From Candidatus Omnitrophota bacterium (lineage in GTDB: Bacteria; Omnitrophota; Gorgyraeia; Pluralincolimonadales; Pluralincolimonadaceae), in the NCBI GenBank assembly GCA_041653595.1, contig JBAZFB010000002.1, positions 62,001 through 126,000 of the forward strand: a stretch of 64,000 nt of DNA, read 5' to 3'. A program made the position numbers and the translations under genes. Within the stretch, counting starts at the first letter, position 1. The number at the start of each line of letters is the position of its first letter. Below, piece after piece: positions 1 through 8,862 of this stretch. The notes beneath the pieces were generated by a model, which saw only the letters and a program-made list of their open reading frames with translations, did not search any database and was not told where the DNA came from.

Positions 1-1
1 C

Positions 2-43
2 AAGGCGTATAATACCGAGAAAAAACTCGTTTCGAGGTTTTGA
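2..43 (+). CDS. 3' end of an unidentified upstream gene
   Basis: An open frame enters from the left edge and ends at TGA 41-43, giving a C-terminal tail KAYNTEKKLVSRF. The stop overlaps the TTG start of thiE (TTGA), the usual coupling pattern in this genome. A thiamine gene such as thiG or thiH would fit the context, but too little is visible to identify it. Confidence 0.4.
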   Translation, partial: KAYNTEKKLVSRF

Positions 44-666
44 TATTGCGCGATTTCAGGCTTTACGTGATCATAGATAAGAAGGCGGTCAAGGGCCGCG
101 ACCTGGCCTATGCGGCGAAGGAAGCGATAGCCGGAGGCGCGGACGTGATACAATTCCGCGACAAGGAATCTGACGCCGCGGATGTAGTCGAGGCCGGGCG
201 CGCGATACGCGAGGCTATAGGAAAAGACAGAGCGCTATTTATCGTTAATGACAGCCCGGATATCGCGTTAGCCGTCGATGCCGACGGCGTGCACCTCGGC
301 CAGGAAGATATGCCGGTCATCGGCGCCCGCTCCATATTAGGCAGGGGCAAGATAATAGGCCTCTCGACGCATTCGCTCGAACAGGCGGGCGCGGCGCAAA
401 ACAGCGGCGCGGATTATATAGGAGTGGGGCCGGTATTTTCTACGCCTACCAAGCCCGGATATAAAGCGGTCGGGCTCGATCTGATAGAACAAGTAAATAA
501 TATGAAGGGCCTTCCTTTTGTCGCTATCGGCGGTATCGACGAGACGAATATCGACGAGGTGATAGCGGCCGGCGCATCAAGGGTTGCGGTAGTAAGGGCG
601 GTATGCGGCGCGGAAGATATCAGGGAAGCGGCAAAAAGATTGAAGGATAAACTCACCAAAAGATGA
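40..666 (+). CDS. thiE: Thiamine-phosphate synthase ThiE
   Basis: ThiE joins 4-methyl-5-(2-phosphoethyl)thiazole to hydroxymethylpyrimidine pyrophosphate, giving thiamine phosphate in the cytoplasm. The 208-residue protein has the TIM-barrel landmarks of the family: QFRDK near residue 38, FIVNDSPDIA near 67, DGVHLGQEDM near 82, GVGPVFSTPTK near 128 and AIGGI near 162. Length is normal. The TTG start at 40 overlaps the previous stop; a second TTG at 46 is better spaced from GAGG at 34-37 and could be used instead. It overlaps thiC by four bases (ATGA), so the two are surely co-transcribed. Confidence 0.95.
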   Translation: MILRDFRLYVIIDKKAVKGRDLAYAAKEAIAGGADVIQFRDKESDAADVVEAGRAIREAIGKDRALFIVNDSPDIALAVDADGVHLGQEDMPVIGARSILGRGKIIGLSTHSLEQAGAAQNSGADYIGVGPVFSTPTKPGYKAVGLDLIEQVNNMKGLPFVAIGGIDETNIDEVIAAGASRVAVVRAVCGAEDIREAAKRLKDKLTKR

Positions 667-1943
667 CCCAATTAGAGTCGGCAAAAAGAGGCAAGATCAC
701 GCCCGAGATGAGGCTGGTCGCGAAAGCGGAAGGCCTCGACTTGAAACTGCTCGTCAGGAAGATATCTTCGGGCAGGATCGTCATACCTTCCAATATACTC
801 AGGAAGAAGGGAAGGGTCTGCGGGATCGGCGAAGGGTTAAAGACCAAGATAAACGCCAATATCGGGACATCCCAGGGTTCTTCGAGGATATCGGCTGAGC
901 TGAAGAAACTGAAGGTCGCGGTCGATAACGGCGCGGATGCCGTAATGGATCTTTCGACCGCCGGTGATCTGCGCGCTATCAGGAAGGCTATACTCAGGGC
1001 TTCGCCCGTGCCTGTAGGGACCGTCCCTATTTACGAAGCGGCTGTCGACGCGGACCGCAGGAAGAGGCCTATCTATTCCATGACGGCGGATGAGATGTTC
1101 GCCGTGCTTGAGGAACAGGCGAGGGAAGGCGTGGATTTCTTTACTATCCATTGCGGCGTTACGAGGAAAGCGGTGGATTGCCTTAAGAGACAGGGCAGGG
1201 TGATAGGGGTCGTCAGCAGGGGCGGCGCCATAATGGTCGAATGGATGGCGCATAACCGCCGCGAGAATCCCTTTTATGAGGAGTTTGACAGGGTCCTGGA
1301 GATCGCGCGCAAATACGACGTCACTTTAAGCCTGGGCGACGGGATGAGGCCGGGATGCCTTGCCGATGCCAGCGACAGGGCGCAGATACAGGAGTTAATG
1401 ACACTTGGCGAACTTTCCGTGAGGGCTAAACGGGCCGGCGTCCAGGTAATGATAGAAGGGCCCGGGCATGTCCCGATCAACCAGATCGAAGCAAATATTC
1501 TGCTGGAGAAAGACCTTTGCCACGGCGCGCCGTTTTATGTCTTAGGCCCGCTGGTAACGGACATAGCGCCGGGCTACGACCATATAACATCGGCGATAGG
1601 CGGAGCGCTTGCGGCCGCCCACGGCGCTGATTTCATCTGCTACGTCACGCCTTCTGAACATCTCGGCCTGCCTTCGGTCGAAGACGTGAAGACAGGCGTC
1701 ATCTCCGCCCGGATAGCCGCGCACGCGGCGGATGTAGCCAAGGGGGTAAAAGGCGCGCTCGATTGGGACATCGCCATATCCGCCGCCCGCAAGAAGAGAG
1801 ATTGGAAGAAGCAATTCGCCCTGGCCATCGACCCGTCGCGCGCAAAGGAATACAGGAACCGTTCCAAGCCGGCGGCGAAAGATGTCTGCACGATGTGCGG
1901 GCAATATTGTTCAATGAAAATATCGGAGGAATACCTGGGATAA
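663..1943 (+). CDS. thiC: Phosphomethylpyrimidine synthase ThiC
   Basis: ThiC is a radical-SAM enzyme that rearranges aminoimidazole ribotide to hydroxymethylpyrimidine phosphate, the pyrimidine half of thiamine. This is the short form (426 residues) without the long N-terminal domain of proteobacterial ThiC. The C-terminal [4Fe-4S] cluster cysteines are visible at residues 409, 412 and 416 (CTMCGQYC). Substrate-site stretches such as SLGDGMRPG and EGPGHVP are intact. The ATG overlaps the thiE stop, and the stop overlaps the start of the following kinase gene (TAATG). Confidence 0.96.
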   Translation: MTQLESAKRGKITPEMRLVAKAEGLDLKLLVRKISSGRIVIPSNILRKKGRVCGIGEGLKTKINANIGTSQGSSRISAELKKLKVAVDNGADAVMDLSTAGDLRAIRKAILRASPVPVGTVPIYEAAVDADRRKRPIYSMTADEMFAVLEEQAREGVDFFTIHCGVTRKAVDCLKRQGRVIGVVSRGGAIMVEWMAHNRRENPFYEEFDRVLEIARKYDVTLSLGDGMRPGCLADASDRAQIQELMTLGELSVRAKRAGVQVMIEGPGHVPINQIEANILLEKDLCHGAPFYVLGPLVTDIAPGYDHITSAIGGALAAAHGADFICYVTPSEHLGLPSVEDVKTGVISARIAAHAADVAKGVKGALDWDIAISAARKKRDWKKQFALAIDPSRAKEYRNRSKPAAKDVCTMCGQYCSMKISEEYLG

Positions 1944-2848
1944 TGTCACTCTTGGTCGTAGGTTCAATAGCCTTGGATTCGATAAAGACCCCGTTCGGAA
2001 AGGTGGATGAGGCGCTCGGCGGTTCGGCAGTATATTTCTCCTGCGCCGCGACATTCTTTAATTCGGCGCGGCTGGTTGGAGTGGTGGGCGCCGATTTCCC
2101 GGAAAAATATATCAAACTATTGGAAAAGAGGGGCGTAGATGTCACGGGGCTCAAGATCGACGGGGGAAAAACCTTCCGGTGGAAAGGCGAATACGGGTTC
2201 GACCTCAACACGGCTCACACGATCTATACGCATCTTAACGTGTTCGCCGATTTCAAGCCGGAGATCCCCGCGGAATACCGGGACTCCGATAATGTCTTCC
2301 TGGCGAATATTGACCCTTCGTTACAACTGGATGTCCTGAAACAGGTCGACGACCCGCGCCTTATCGCCTGCGATACGATGAACTACTGGATAGAGAACAA
2401 GCCGAAGGAGCTTAAAAAACTCCTGAAGCACGTCCATATATTTTTCGCCAACGACAAGGAAGCGCGCGAGTTTTCCGGCGAACTCAACCTCCTCAAGGCC
2501 GCAAGATATATATTTTCTTGCGGGCCGAAAATTGCTATAATAAAAAAAGGCGAGCACGGCGTTCTTTGTATCTCAAAAGATTTCATCTTTTCCTATCCCG
2601 CGTATATTCTTGAAGACCCGTTTGACCCGACCGGCGCCGGCGATACCTTCGCCGGAGGGTTTATGGGTTATCTCAGTAAAGCGAAGAGGATCAACGAGAC
2701 GGTGCTGCGCAAGGGATGCGCCTACGGGACCATCCTTGCCTCATTCGCGGTCGAGGATTTCAGCGTCAACAGGATATTGAAGTTGACGGAAAGGGATATA
2801 CAGGGCAGGTATAAGAAATTCAAGATGCTCATGCATCTTTCCGATTAG
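1943..2848 (+). CDS. PfkB-family carbohydrate/nucleoside kinase
   Basis: This 301-residue ribokinase/PfkB-fold protein phosphorylates a sugar or nucleoside with ATP. The C-terminal signature DPTGAGDTFAGGF (residues 228-240) contains the catalytic base D234 and the anion-hole GAGD, and the N-terminal glycine pair motif is LGGSAVYFS. The start is ATG 1943, which overlaps the thiC stop and follows GGAGGA at 1925; the same frame is open further upstream but that stretch lies inside thiC. The substrate is unknown. Its place behind thiE-thiC could point to a pathway salvage role, but the ThiD/ThiM motifs are not evident. Confidence 0.9.
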   Translation: MSLLVVGSIALDSIKTPFGKVDEALGGSAVYFSCAATFFNSARLVGVVGADFPEKYIKLLEKRGVDVTGLKIDGGKTFRWKGEYGFDLNTAHTIYTHLNVFADFKPEIPAEYRDSDNVFLANIDPSLQLDVLKQVDDPRLIACDTMNYWIENKPKELKKLLKHVHIFFANDKEAREFSGELNLLKAARYIFSCGPKIAIIKKGEHGVLCISKDFIFSYPAYILEDPFDPTGAGDTFAGGFMGYLSKAKRINETVLRKGCAYGTILASFAVEDFSVNRILKLTERDIQGRYKKFKMLMHLSD

Positions 2849-2874
2849 GAAGAGGGCGAAACGAATTCGTTTAA

Positions 2875-2950
2875 GCGGGTGTAGTTCAGTTGGTAGAACG
2901 TCAGCTTCCCAAGCTGAATATCGTGGGTTCGAGTCCCATCACCCGCTCCA
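2875..2950 (+). tRNA. tRNA-Gly (anticodon CCC)
   Basis: A full cloverleaf can be drawn: acceptor GCGGGTG/CACCCGC, D arm GTTC...GAAC, anticodon stem TCAGC/GCTGA with loop TTCCCAA (anticodon CCC, reads GGG), T loop TTCGAGT, and an encoded CCA at 2948-2950. It sits between the PfkB gene and a lipoprotein gene in the same orientation. Confidence 0.96.
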
Positions 2951-2972
2951 TTTTTGGGATGGTGTATTATAA

Positions 2973-3653
2973 ATGTCTTATTTTAAAGTTTTATTTATAG
3001 CTATTCTTATCCTCTCCCTGGCGGGCTGCGCGGAGACCCCGGTCATTAAGCCGCCGAAAGGAGGCCTGCCTGTCCACGCTAAAGGCGGGACTTACCACAG
3101 GGTCGTAAAGGGTGAGACGCTTTGGAGGATAGCGAAGAATAACGGCGTAGACCTCGAGACCCTTGTCGAGGCGAACGGCCTGGCGGACGCCGGGAATATA
3201 AAGGTCGGACAGGATATACTCATACCCGCTAAACCCGCACAACCCGTGTCGAATATCACGCCTATCCCCGTGTATTCAAAAGAGGATTTTATCTGGCCGG
3301 TCAAGGGCAAAGTCATCTCGTCGTTCGGACAGAAGAGAGGATCGACGCCGAATAAAGGGGTGGATATCCAGGCGCGGGAAGGTACGGTAGTCATCGCCTC
3401 CAGGAGCGGCAGGGTCATATTCAGCGATGATAAAGTAAGGGGTTTCGGGAAGACTGTCATACTGGACCATGGCGACGGCATCCAGACGGTTTATTCGCAT
3501 AATTCCGAGATACTTGTCAGGATAGGTGAAGATGTCAGGCAGGCGCAACCGGTCGCTAAAGTCGGCTCCGGGGGGAGGGGCAATTCCCCGTACCTGCATT
3601 TTGAGATAAGAAAGAGGCATAAGCCTCAGAACCCATTTTATTATTTGTCGTAA
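2973..3653 (+). CDS. LysM + degenerate LytM (M23) lipoprotein, NlpD-like
   Basis: An envelope protein of 226 residues, probably a regulator of amidases that split septal peptidoglycan. It has a type II signal peptide with lipobox LAGC (Cys19), one LysM domain at about 42-87 (HRVVKGETLWRIAKNNGVD) that binds peptidoglycan, and a C-terminal M23/LytM fold at about 115-222. The M23 metal-site histidine is replaced in NKGVDI, and the later motifs read SHN and LHFE. This matches E. coli NlpD, which is catalytically dead and activates AmiC. So activator rather than peptidase is the better call (inference). Confidence 0.88.
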   Translation: MSYFKVLFIAILILSLAGCAETPVIKPPKGGLPVHAKGGTYHRVVKGETLWRIAKNNGVDLETLVEANGLADAGNIKVGQDILIPAKPAQPVSNITPIPVYSKEDFIWPVKGKVISSFGQKRGSTPNKGVDIQAREGTVVIASRSGRVIFSDDKVRGFGKTVILDHGDGIQTVYSHNSEILVRIGEDVRQAQPVAKVGSGGRGNSPYLHFEIRKRHKPQNPFYYLS

Positions 3654-3674
3654 GCCAGGAAGGTTTTATCTATA

Positions 3675-5360
3675 ATGTTATTGGACCCCGCAACGGGAAA
3701 TAATTTTTTCGGCAGAGACGATATACTCGCCCTGCTTAAGAAGCGCGCCGACGGCCTGCGTTTCGGTTACCGCCAGAATGTCGCCATCATAGGGCCTTCC
3801 TATTACGGGAAGACCTCGGTCATCTACCGTTTCATAAGCACCCTGCCTTTTAAGGACACGGTCCCGGTCTATATCGAGGTAAAAAACCAGGGGTTTCCCG
3901 CCTTCGCCGAAAAGTTCATCGCCGCCTTGCTTTTCAGGTATCTCGATTTCGCGGAGTTTAAGGCGGCCGGCACCGGCGGGCTCGTCTCTCTCGCCGCGGA
4001 CAGGATGCCGAAGACCGCGAAGGCCGTGAAGGCGATCGAAACGCTTATAAAAGGGGGCAAGAACCTGAAGGCCTACCGCGCCCTGTTCGAACTTCCCGCT
4101 ACGGCATATTCCGAGACCGGCCTGCGGCCGATAATTATACTGGATGAATTCCACCGGATCGCGGACCTCGGCATAGAAGACGCGTTTGCCGAGCTCGGAA
4201 AATTCATCATGCTGCAGAAAGACACGATGTATATCGTATTATCTTCCCAGATAAACCAGGCCAAAAATATCCTCGCGGAAAAGCTCTCCCTGTTATTCGG
4301 TAATTTCGAAATATACGAACTCGGGACCTTTGATGTCCGGACGGCCTCGCAGTTTATCAGGGCGCGCCTTGTTTCCGGCCCGCTGCCGGATGAGCTCGTG
4401 AATTTCCTGGTGGCGTTCAGCGACGGCCACCCGTTCTACCTCGATTCTATCCTGTTGAGCCTGCGGGGCCGGGGCGGTAATATTACCGCGGTAAAAGACA
4501 CCGATACGCTTACGGCGATGTTCATCGAGATACTCTTTGATTCGAAAGGGATATTAAACCAGCATTTTTCGGGCGTGATGACCCGGCTCGACGGCATAGA
4601 CAGGCATTCCGCGGCGGTCCTGCTGGCCATCTCCAACGGCGCGAAGAAAGTCCAGGCGATATCGGAGGCCTCCCGCGTCAAGACCGCAGAGCTCTCAGCC
4701 CTGCTTGAGAAATTGATAGACGCGGGGTGGGTATCCAGGCAAGGGAAGTTTTACCTGATACGCGATAAAGTATTCGAATTGTGGCTCAGGAACGTCTACC
4801 AGATAAAGGAATACCTGCTCGACCCGTCTTACGAGCCCAAGATATCGATGTTCAGCGCCGAGGTAAAAGGGTTCATAGAGAATTTCGTGGAATCTTCAGC
4901 CAGGGATATCGACGACCTTGTCGCGGGGCTTTTCACCTCGTTCAACGGCGAATTTATGGAATTAGGAGGGAAGAGTTTCAGGTTGCCGCATTTCGGCAAT
5001 ACAGAGGCCCGGGCATCAAAAATAGACGGCATTTCGTATTTGAGCCTTTTTGCGGAAGGCTGTACATGGGAACTGATAGTCGGCCGGCGCCCGGTCAGGG
5101 ACAGCGATGTCATGGATTATCTCAGCCAATGCAAGGGCAGGAAAAGCGCGGTCAAGCGGAAGATCGTCATCGCCCTGGCAGGTATGGGCGCGAACGCCAA
5201 ACTTCTCGCAAAAGAAGCGAAATGCTGGATATGGGACCTGAAGGACCTGAATACCCTGCTCGACATGACCGGAAGGCAGAGGCTGGTCCTGCCGCAATGG
5301 GACGCTGAAGGGATAGCGGAATCGCAGAAAGATCATCTTGCAAGCACGGAGAGCGCTTAA
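3675..5360 (+). CDS. AAA/STAND-type ATPase with winged-helix C-terminal part
   Basis: 561 residues with no signal peptide. A P-loop GPSYYGKTS lies at residues 40-48 and a Walker B IIILDEFHRI near 152-161, followed by an LSSQ sensor-like stretch. After about residue 300 comes a helix-turn-helix-like region (VQAISEASRVKTAELSALLEKLIDAGWV), and then a C-terminal part resembling the nuclease-like tail seen on archaeal-type predicted ATPases. The architecture resembles the archaeal ATPase/DUF234 group, whose role is unknown. The start follows AGGAAGG at 3657. The gene lies between a cell-wall lipoprotein gene and a phosphoesterase gene and is probably co-transcribed with the latter. Confidence 0.72.
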   Translation: MLLDPATGNNFFGRDDILALLKKRADGLRFGYRQNVAIIGPSYYGKTSVIYRFISTLPFKDTVPVYIEVKNQGFPAFAEKFIAALLFRYLDFAEFKAAGTGGLVSLAADRMPKTAKAVKAIETLIKGGKNLKAYRALFELPATAYSETGLRPIIILDEFHRIADLGIEDAFAELGKFIMLQKDTMYIVLSSQINQAKNILAEKLSLLFGNFEIYELGTFDVRTASQFIRARLVSGPLPDELVNFLVAFSDGHPFYLDSILLSLRGRGGNITAVKDTDTLTAMFIEILFDSKGILNQHFSGVMTRLDGIDRHSAAVLLAISNGAKKVQAISEASRVKTAELSALLEKLIDAGWVSRQGKFYLIRDKVFELWLRNVYQIKEYLLDPSYEPKISMFSAEVKGFIENFVESSARDIDDLVAGLFTSFNGEFMELGGKSFRLPHFGNTEARASKIDGISYLSLFAEGCTWELIVGRRPVRDSDVMDYLSQCKGRKSAVKRKIVIALAGMGANAKLLAKEAKCWIWDLKDLNTLLDMTGRQRLVLPQWDAEGIAESQKDHLASTESA

Positions 5361-5365
5361 TTGAT

Positions 5366-5851
5366 ATGAAGATACTGGTCTTGTCCGACACGCACGTACC
5401 CAGGATGGCTAAAGATATCCCCAAGGCTGTCTATGAAGAGATAAAGAAGGCAGACCTGATACTGCACGCCGGAGATTTCGTGGAGATGAGTTTACTGGAG
5501 AAATTGAGGAAGCTCAAAAAGACGGTCGCCGTATACGGGAACATGGATTCGAAGGAGTTGAGTTCCGCCCTGAAAGCGAAAGAGATCGTGGAAGCCGGCA
5601 AATTCAGGATAGGCCTTATCCACGGCTGGGGCACTCCGGACGGGTTGACCGACCGCATATTGGAAGAGTTCAAGGGCGATAAAGTAGATTGCATTGTCTT
5701 CGGCCATTCCCACCGGCCGATGAGCGAAACGATAAAAAAGGTGTTGTTCTTGAACCCCGGCAGCCCGACCGATAAGATATTCGCCCCGTACAATTCCTAC
5801 GGGATAATTGACGTAAACAGCAAGATAACCGCTAAGATAGTGAAACTTTGA
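5366..5851 (+). CDS. YfcE/MJ0936-family metallophosphoesterase
   Basis: A 161-residue single-domain calcineurin-like phosphodiesterase. All metal-binding motifs of the family are visible: LSDTH (residues 6-10), HAGDF, YGNMD and GHSHRP, ending in NPGSP. Relatives hydrolyse small phosphodiesters in vitro with Mn2+ or Ni2+; the natural substrate is unknown. It lies 5 bases after the ATPase gene and 10 bases before the HIT gene, so it is part of the same transcription unit. Confidence 0.92.
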   Translation: MKILVLSDTHVPRMAKDIPKAVYEEIKKADLILHAGDFVEMSLLEKLRKLKKTVAVYGNMDSKELSSALKAKEIVEAGKFRIGLIHGWGTPDGLTDRILEEFKGDKVDCIVFGHSHRPMSETIKKVLFLNPGSPTDKIFAPYNSYGIIDVNSKITAKIVKL

Positions 5852-5861
5852 CGGAGGATTA

Positions 5862-6350
5862 ATGGACAGGCTTTGGGCGCCGTGGAGGACCAAATACATC
5901 ACTAAGGCGAACACGATGAAGGGCTGTATCTTCTGTTCCAAGCCCAAGACGGGAAAAGACAGGAAGAATTATATAGTAGCGCGTACCCGCCACAGCTTTT
6001 CCATCCTTAATCTCTATCCATACAACAACGGCCATATGATGATCGTCCCTTTCAGGCACGTTGACAGCCTCACTAAACTTAACAAGGAAGAGACGGCGGA
6101 CCTCATAGGCCTCCTTAACGCGACACAGGAACTCCTTTCGAAGACGATGGGTCCCGACGGTTTCAATATCGGCATCAATGTCGGGAGGGCGGCCGGCGCC
6201 GGCATAAAAGATCACGTCCATATCCATATAGTCCCGCGGTGGTTCGGGGACTCCAATTTCATGACGGTTTCGGCTTCGACGAAAGTCATATCCGAATCTC
6301 TCGGCGCCTTGTATGACAGGCTGATAAAATGCTCACGCGTAAAGAAATAG
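5862..6350 (+). CDS. HIT-family nucleotide hydrolase/transferase
   Basis: A 162-residue histidine-triad protein. The catalytic triad is in HVHIHIVPRW (around residues 118-127), and the N-terminal CIFC pair (GCIFCSKP) looks like the zinc-binding half site of the Ap4A phosphorylase-like HIT branch. The family cleaves dinucleoside polyphosphates or nucleoside phosphoramidates. GGAGG stands 4 bases before ATG 5862. The gene overlaps the next one by 22 bases. Confidence 0.93.
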   Translation: MDRLWAPWRTKYITKANTMKGCIFCSKPKTGKDRKNYIVARTRHSFSILNLYPYNNGHMMIVPFRHVDSLTKLNKEETADLIGLLNATQELLSKTMGPDGFNIGINVGRAAGAGIKDHVHIHIVPRWFGDSNFMTVSASTKVISESLGALYDRLIKCSRVKK

Positions 6351-7480
6351 AAGAGATAGAATCGAAGACGCTCGCCCCTTACGCGATGAAGGCGAAGGAT
6401 TCGAGGGGCAGGGAGCATAAGGAAGAGGAGCATCCTTATAGGACCTGCTACCAACGCGACAGGGACAGGGTGATACATTCGACCGCTTTCCGCCGCCTGG
6501 AATACAAGACGCAGGTCTTCGTAAACCACGAGGGCGATTATTACCGTACGAGGCTGACGCACACCCTCGAGGCCGCGCAGATAGCGGTCTCGATAGCGCG
6601 CACCCTCGGCCTGAACCCCGACCTGACCGAGGCGATCGCCCTGGCTCACGATATCGGCCACCCGCCTTTCGGGCATTCCGGGGAGCAGGAACTGCATGAA
6701 TTGATGAAAGGCCACGGGGGATTCGACCACAACATACAGGGACTTCGCGTCGTGGACCTCCTCGAAGAAAGATACCCGGATTTTAAAGGCCTTAACCTTA
6801 CATGGGAAGTCAGGGAAGGGGTAAACAAGCATTCCACCCCGTATGACAGATCCGGCGGCCTTCCCCAACTCGAACCCGAGAAATCGCCTACGCTTGAAGC
6901 CCAGATAGTCGACCTGGCCGATGAGATAGCCTACGACAACCACGACATAGACGACGGATTGACCTCGGGCCTGATAAAGGAAGAAGAGATCCGCGATATA
7001 CCTTTATGGAAGAAGATCTGCGAGGAGATCTCCAGGGCCCACCCGTCGATGAGCAACAGCATAAGGAAATACCAGATGGTTAGGTCGCTTATAAACACGG
7101 AAGTCACCGACCTCGTAAATGAATCCGGAAAAAGGATCGAGGATTTAGGGATCGCCTCCGCCGAATCGGCAAGGTCGAGGCCGGAGAGGACTATCGCTTT
7201 TTCCAAAGGATTGCTTGAAGAGAGGAAACCCCTCAAGAAATTCTTATATGATAATCTTTATATGCACAAGAGGGTAGTGAGGACGGCGGATAAATCGCGG
7301 CGCTTTATCCGGGAGCTGTTCAATTATTATATCTCGAACCCCGAACAGCTGCCCGCGGCCGCCGGCCGGGAGGCCGAGGACAGGTACAGGGTGGTCTGCG
7401 ATTATATCGCGGGGATGACCGACAGGTACGCGCTTGACGAGTACATAAAACTATTTAACCCATATGAGAGGATGCAATGA
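6329..7480 (+). CDS. dGTPase-like HD-domain triphosphohydrolase
   Basis: 383 residues, the length of the type 2 dNTP triphosphohydrolases (deoxyguanosinetriphosphate triphosphohydrolase-like). The N-terminal STAFRRLEYKTQVF stretch and the HD-domain metal ligands (RLTHTLEA, AHDIGHPPFGHSGE, LADEIAYDNHDIDD) are all present. These enzymes convert dNTPs to deoxynucleosides and tripolyphosphate and so set dNTP pools. The start overlaps the HIT gene by 22 bases and the end overlaps the next gene by four (ATGA). Confidence 0.93.
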   Translation: MLTRKEIEEIESKTLAPYAMKAKDSRGREHKEEEHPYRTCYQRDRDRVIHSTAFRRLEYKTQVFVNHEGDYYRTRLTHTLEAAQIAVSIARTLGLNPDLTEAIALAHDIGHPPFGHSGEQELHELMKGHGGFDHNIQGLRVVDLLEERYPDFKGLNLTWEVREGVNKHSTPYDRSGGLPQLEPEKSPTLEAQIVDLADEIAYDNHDIDDGLTSGLIKEEEIRDIPLWKKICEEISRAHPSMSNSIRKYQMVRSLINTEVTDLVNESGKRIEDLGIASAESARSRPERTIAFSKGLLEERKPLKKFLYDNLYMHKRVVRTADKSRRFIRELFNYYISNPEQLPAAAGREAEDRYRVVCDYIAGMTDRYALDEYIKLFNPYERMQ

Positions 7481-8163
7481 GGCACCGTCTTTTATACCTG
7501 ATCATATTAGTGGCCATACTTTTCGTGGTCTTCTATTCGCCGCTTACCTCATACCTGCTCAAGGATTTCATAACCTTTAAGCTCGAAAAGGCCCTCGAGA
7601 TGAATGTCGTCTTCGGGTCGGTGCGCGTGAAGATGCCGGCCCAGCTTACGGTATCCGACATAAAAGCGATGGACAAGGACGGCCTGGCGTTCACCGCGGA
7701 GAGGGCGTACCTGCGCCTCGACCCCGCGAAGTTCTTTAAGGCGCAATTCGTCCTCAGCTGCGATTTCCAGAATGTCGTCCTGAAGTCGGCCCTTAAGGAC
7801 TCCCTCAACAAGCTCCTAAAGCCTTTCGGGGTATCCGCGCAGAATAACTATAAATTCGACGGCATAACCGGTGTCATAACGGTCAGCAAGAAATCGATCT
7901 CCATCACGGACCTGAAAGGGACCGGCCAGGATTTCAGATTTTCGGGCAATTTCGCCAGGTTCCAGGACAATAAGGTGGATTATGACCTCGACTTCGACAT
8001 AAATAGCAGGTTTGTCGCGGCGGACCAGGAACCGGCGAAGACATTCTTCCTGACCGGGGCCAAGGACGGCTGGTATTCCATAAAGTTATCTTTCAAAAAA
8101 GGGAATCCCGTTTTTTTCTCGACGGGAGGGGTAATACTGGAGACCCATCCGGTAATTAAATAA
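7477..8163 (+). CDS. Membrane-anchored AsmA-like protein
   Basis: 228 residues with one N-terminal membrane segment (about residues 4-24, LLYLIILVAILFVVFYSPLTSYL), then a region resembling the N-terminal repeat of AsmA/TamB proteins: an amphipathic helix, then VVFGSVRVKMPAQLTVSDIKAMDKDG and AYLRLDPAKFF. The remainder is predicted to be periplasmic beta structure. It is much shorter than AsmA itself. A function in lipid handling at the envelope would be inference only. A distant paralogue sits at 26776. It overlaps the dGTPase gene by ATGA. Confidence 0.6.
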   Translation: MRHRLLYLIILVAILFVVFYSPLTSYLLKDFITFKLEKALEMNVVFGSVRVKMPAQLTVSDIKAMDKDGLAFTAERAYLRLDPAKFFKAQFVLSCDFQNVVLKSALKDSLNKLLKPFGVSAQNNYKFDGITGVITVSKKSISITDLKGTGQDFRFSGNFARFQDNKVDYDLDFDINSRFVAADQEPAKTFFLTGAKDGWYSIKLSFKKGNPVFFSTGGVILETHPVIK

Positions 8164-8219
8164 TTGTTTGCTTTCAAATGCCCGTTATGATAAAATTAGT
8201 CTTCCTCGGAGTGATATAG

Positions 8220-8843
8220 ATGCCGCCTTTAAATACCCAAAAACAACAGCAAGAGCTGTTTGACGAGTTTGTAGTAGTAAAGAAGACGAGGGGAAGGTTT
8301 TTCGGCGTATTGAACAAGTTCGATAAGCAGATCTTCCCGCAGTATCGTCTGGCTTTGTCTATTCGCTATGAGACGCTGTTCATAATCCTGATCGGCGTCG
8401 CTCTTGTGGCGGCTATCATCTTTTCTCTGGGGGTGGAAAGAGGGAGGAACTTGAACAGCGCGGACGTGGAAGCCCCGGCCCCGGTCGAACCGGTTGTCGA
8501 GGCGCCGTCTGTAAAGCCGGCGCCGCTGCCGGTCGCCGAAGCGCCAAAGACGTTTCCGAAGGCGCCGGAGCCCGTTAAAACGGTTGCCGTCAAACCGGTT
8601 GTAAGCGCCGCGGCACCGGCCGCGGATAAGCCTTTTACGGTACAGGTAGCTTCGTACAAGGTCCGTGGCGCGGCGGAGAAAGAACTCTCGCGGGTTAAGG
8701 CCATGGGCTATTCCGCAGATATAATAAAAAAGGGCGATTATTTCATTTTGTGCGTCGGTTCATTCGCCACGAAAGATGCGGCGAAACAGACGCTTGCAGC
8801 GATGGGAAAGAAGTATAAAGGGTGCCTGGTAAGAAAACGCTAA
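8220..8843 (+). CDS. SPOR-domain membrane protein
   Basis: 207 residues: a charged cytoplasmic N-terminus, one membrane helix (about 52-70), a proline/alanine-rich periplasmic linker (about 78-130), and a C-terminal SPOR domain (about 135-207: FTVQVASYKVRGAAEKELSRVKAMG...YFILCVGSF). SPOR domains bind denuded septal glycan, so a role in cell division is likely. A weak promoter (TTGTTT at 8164, TATGAT at 8186, spacing 16) stands in the 56-base gap upstream. Confidence 0.87.
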   Translation: MPPLNTQKQQQELFDEFVVVKKTRGRFFGVLNKFDKQIFPQYRLALSIRYETLFIILIGVALVAAIIFSLGVERGRNLNSADVEAPAPVEPVVEAPSVKPAPLPVAEAPKTFPKAPEPVKTVAVKPVVSAAAPAADKPFTVQVASYKVRGAAEKELSRVKAMGYSADIIKKGDYFILCVGSFATKDAAKQTLAAMGKKYKGCLVRKR

Positions 8844-8862
8844 AATGCAAGGAGAGTGATTG

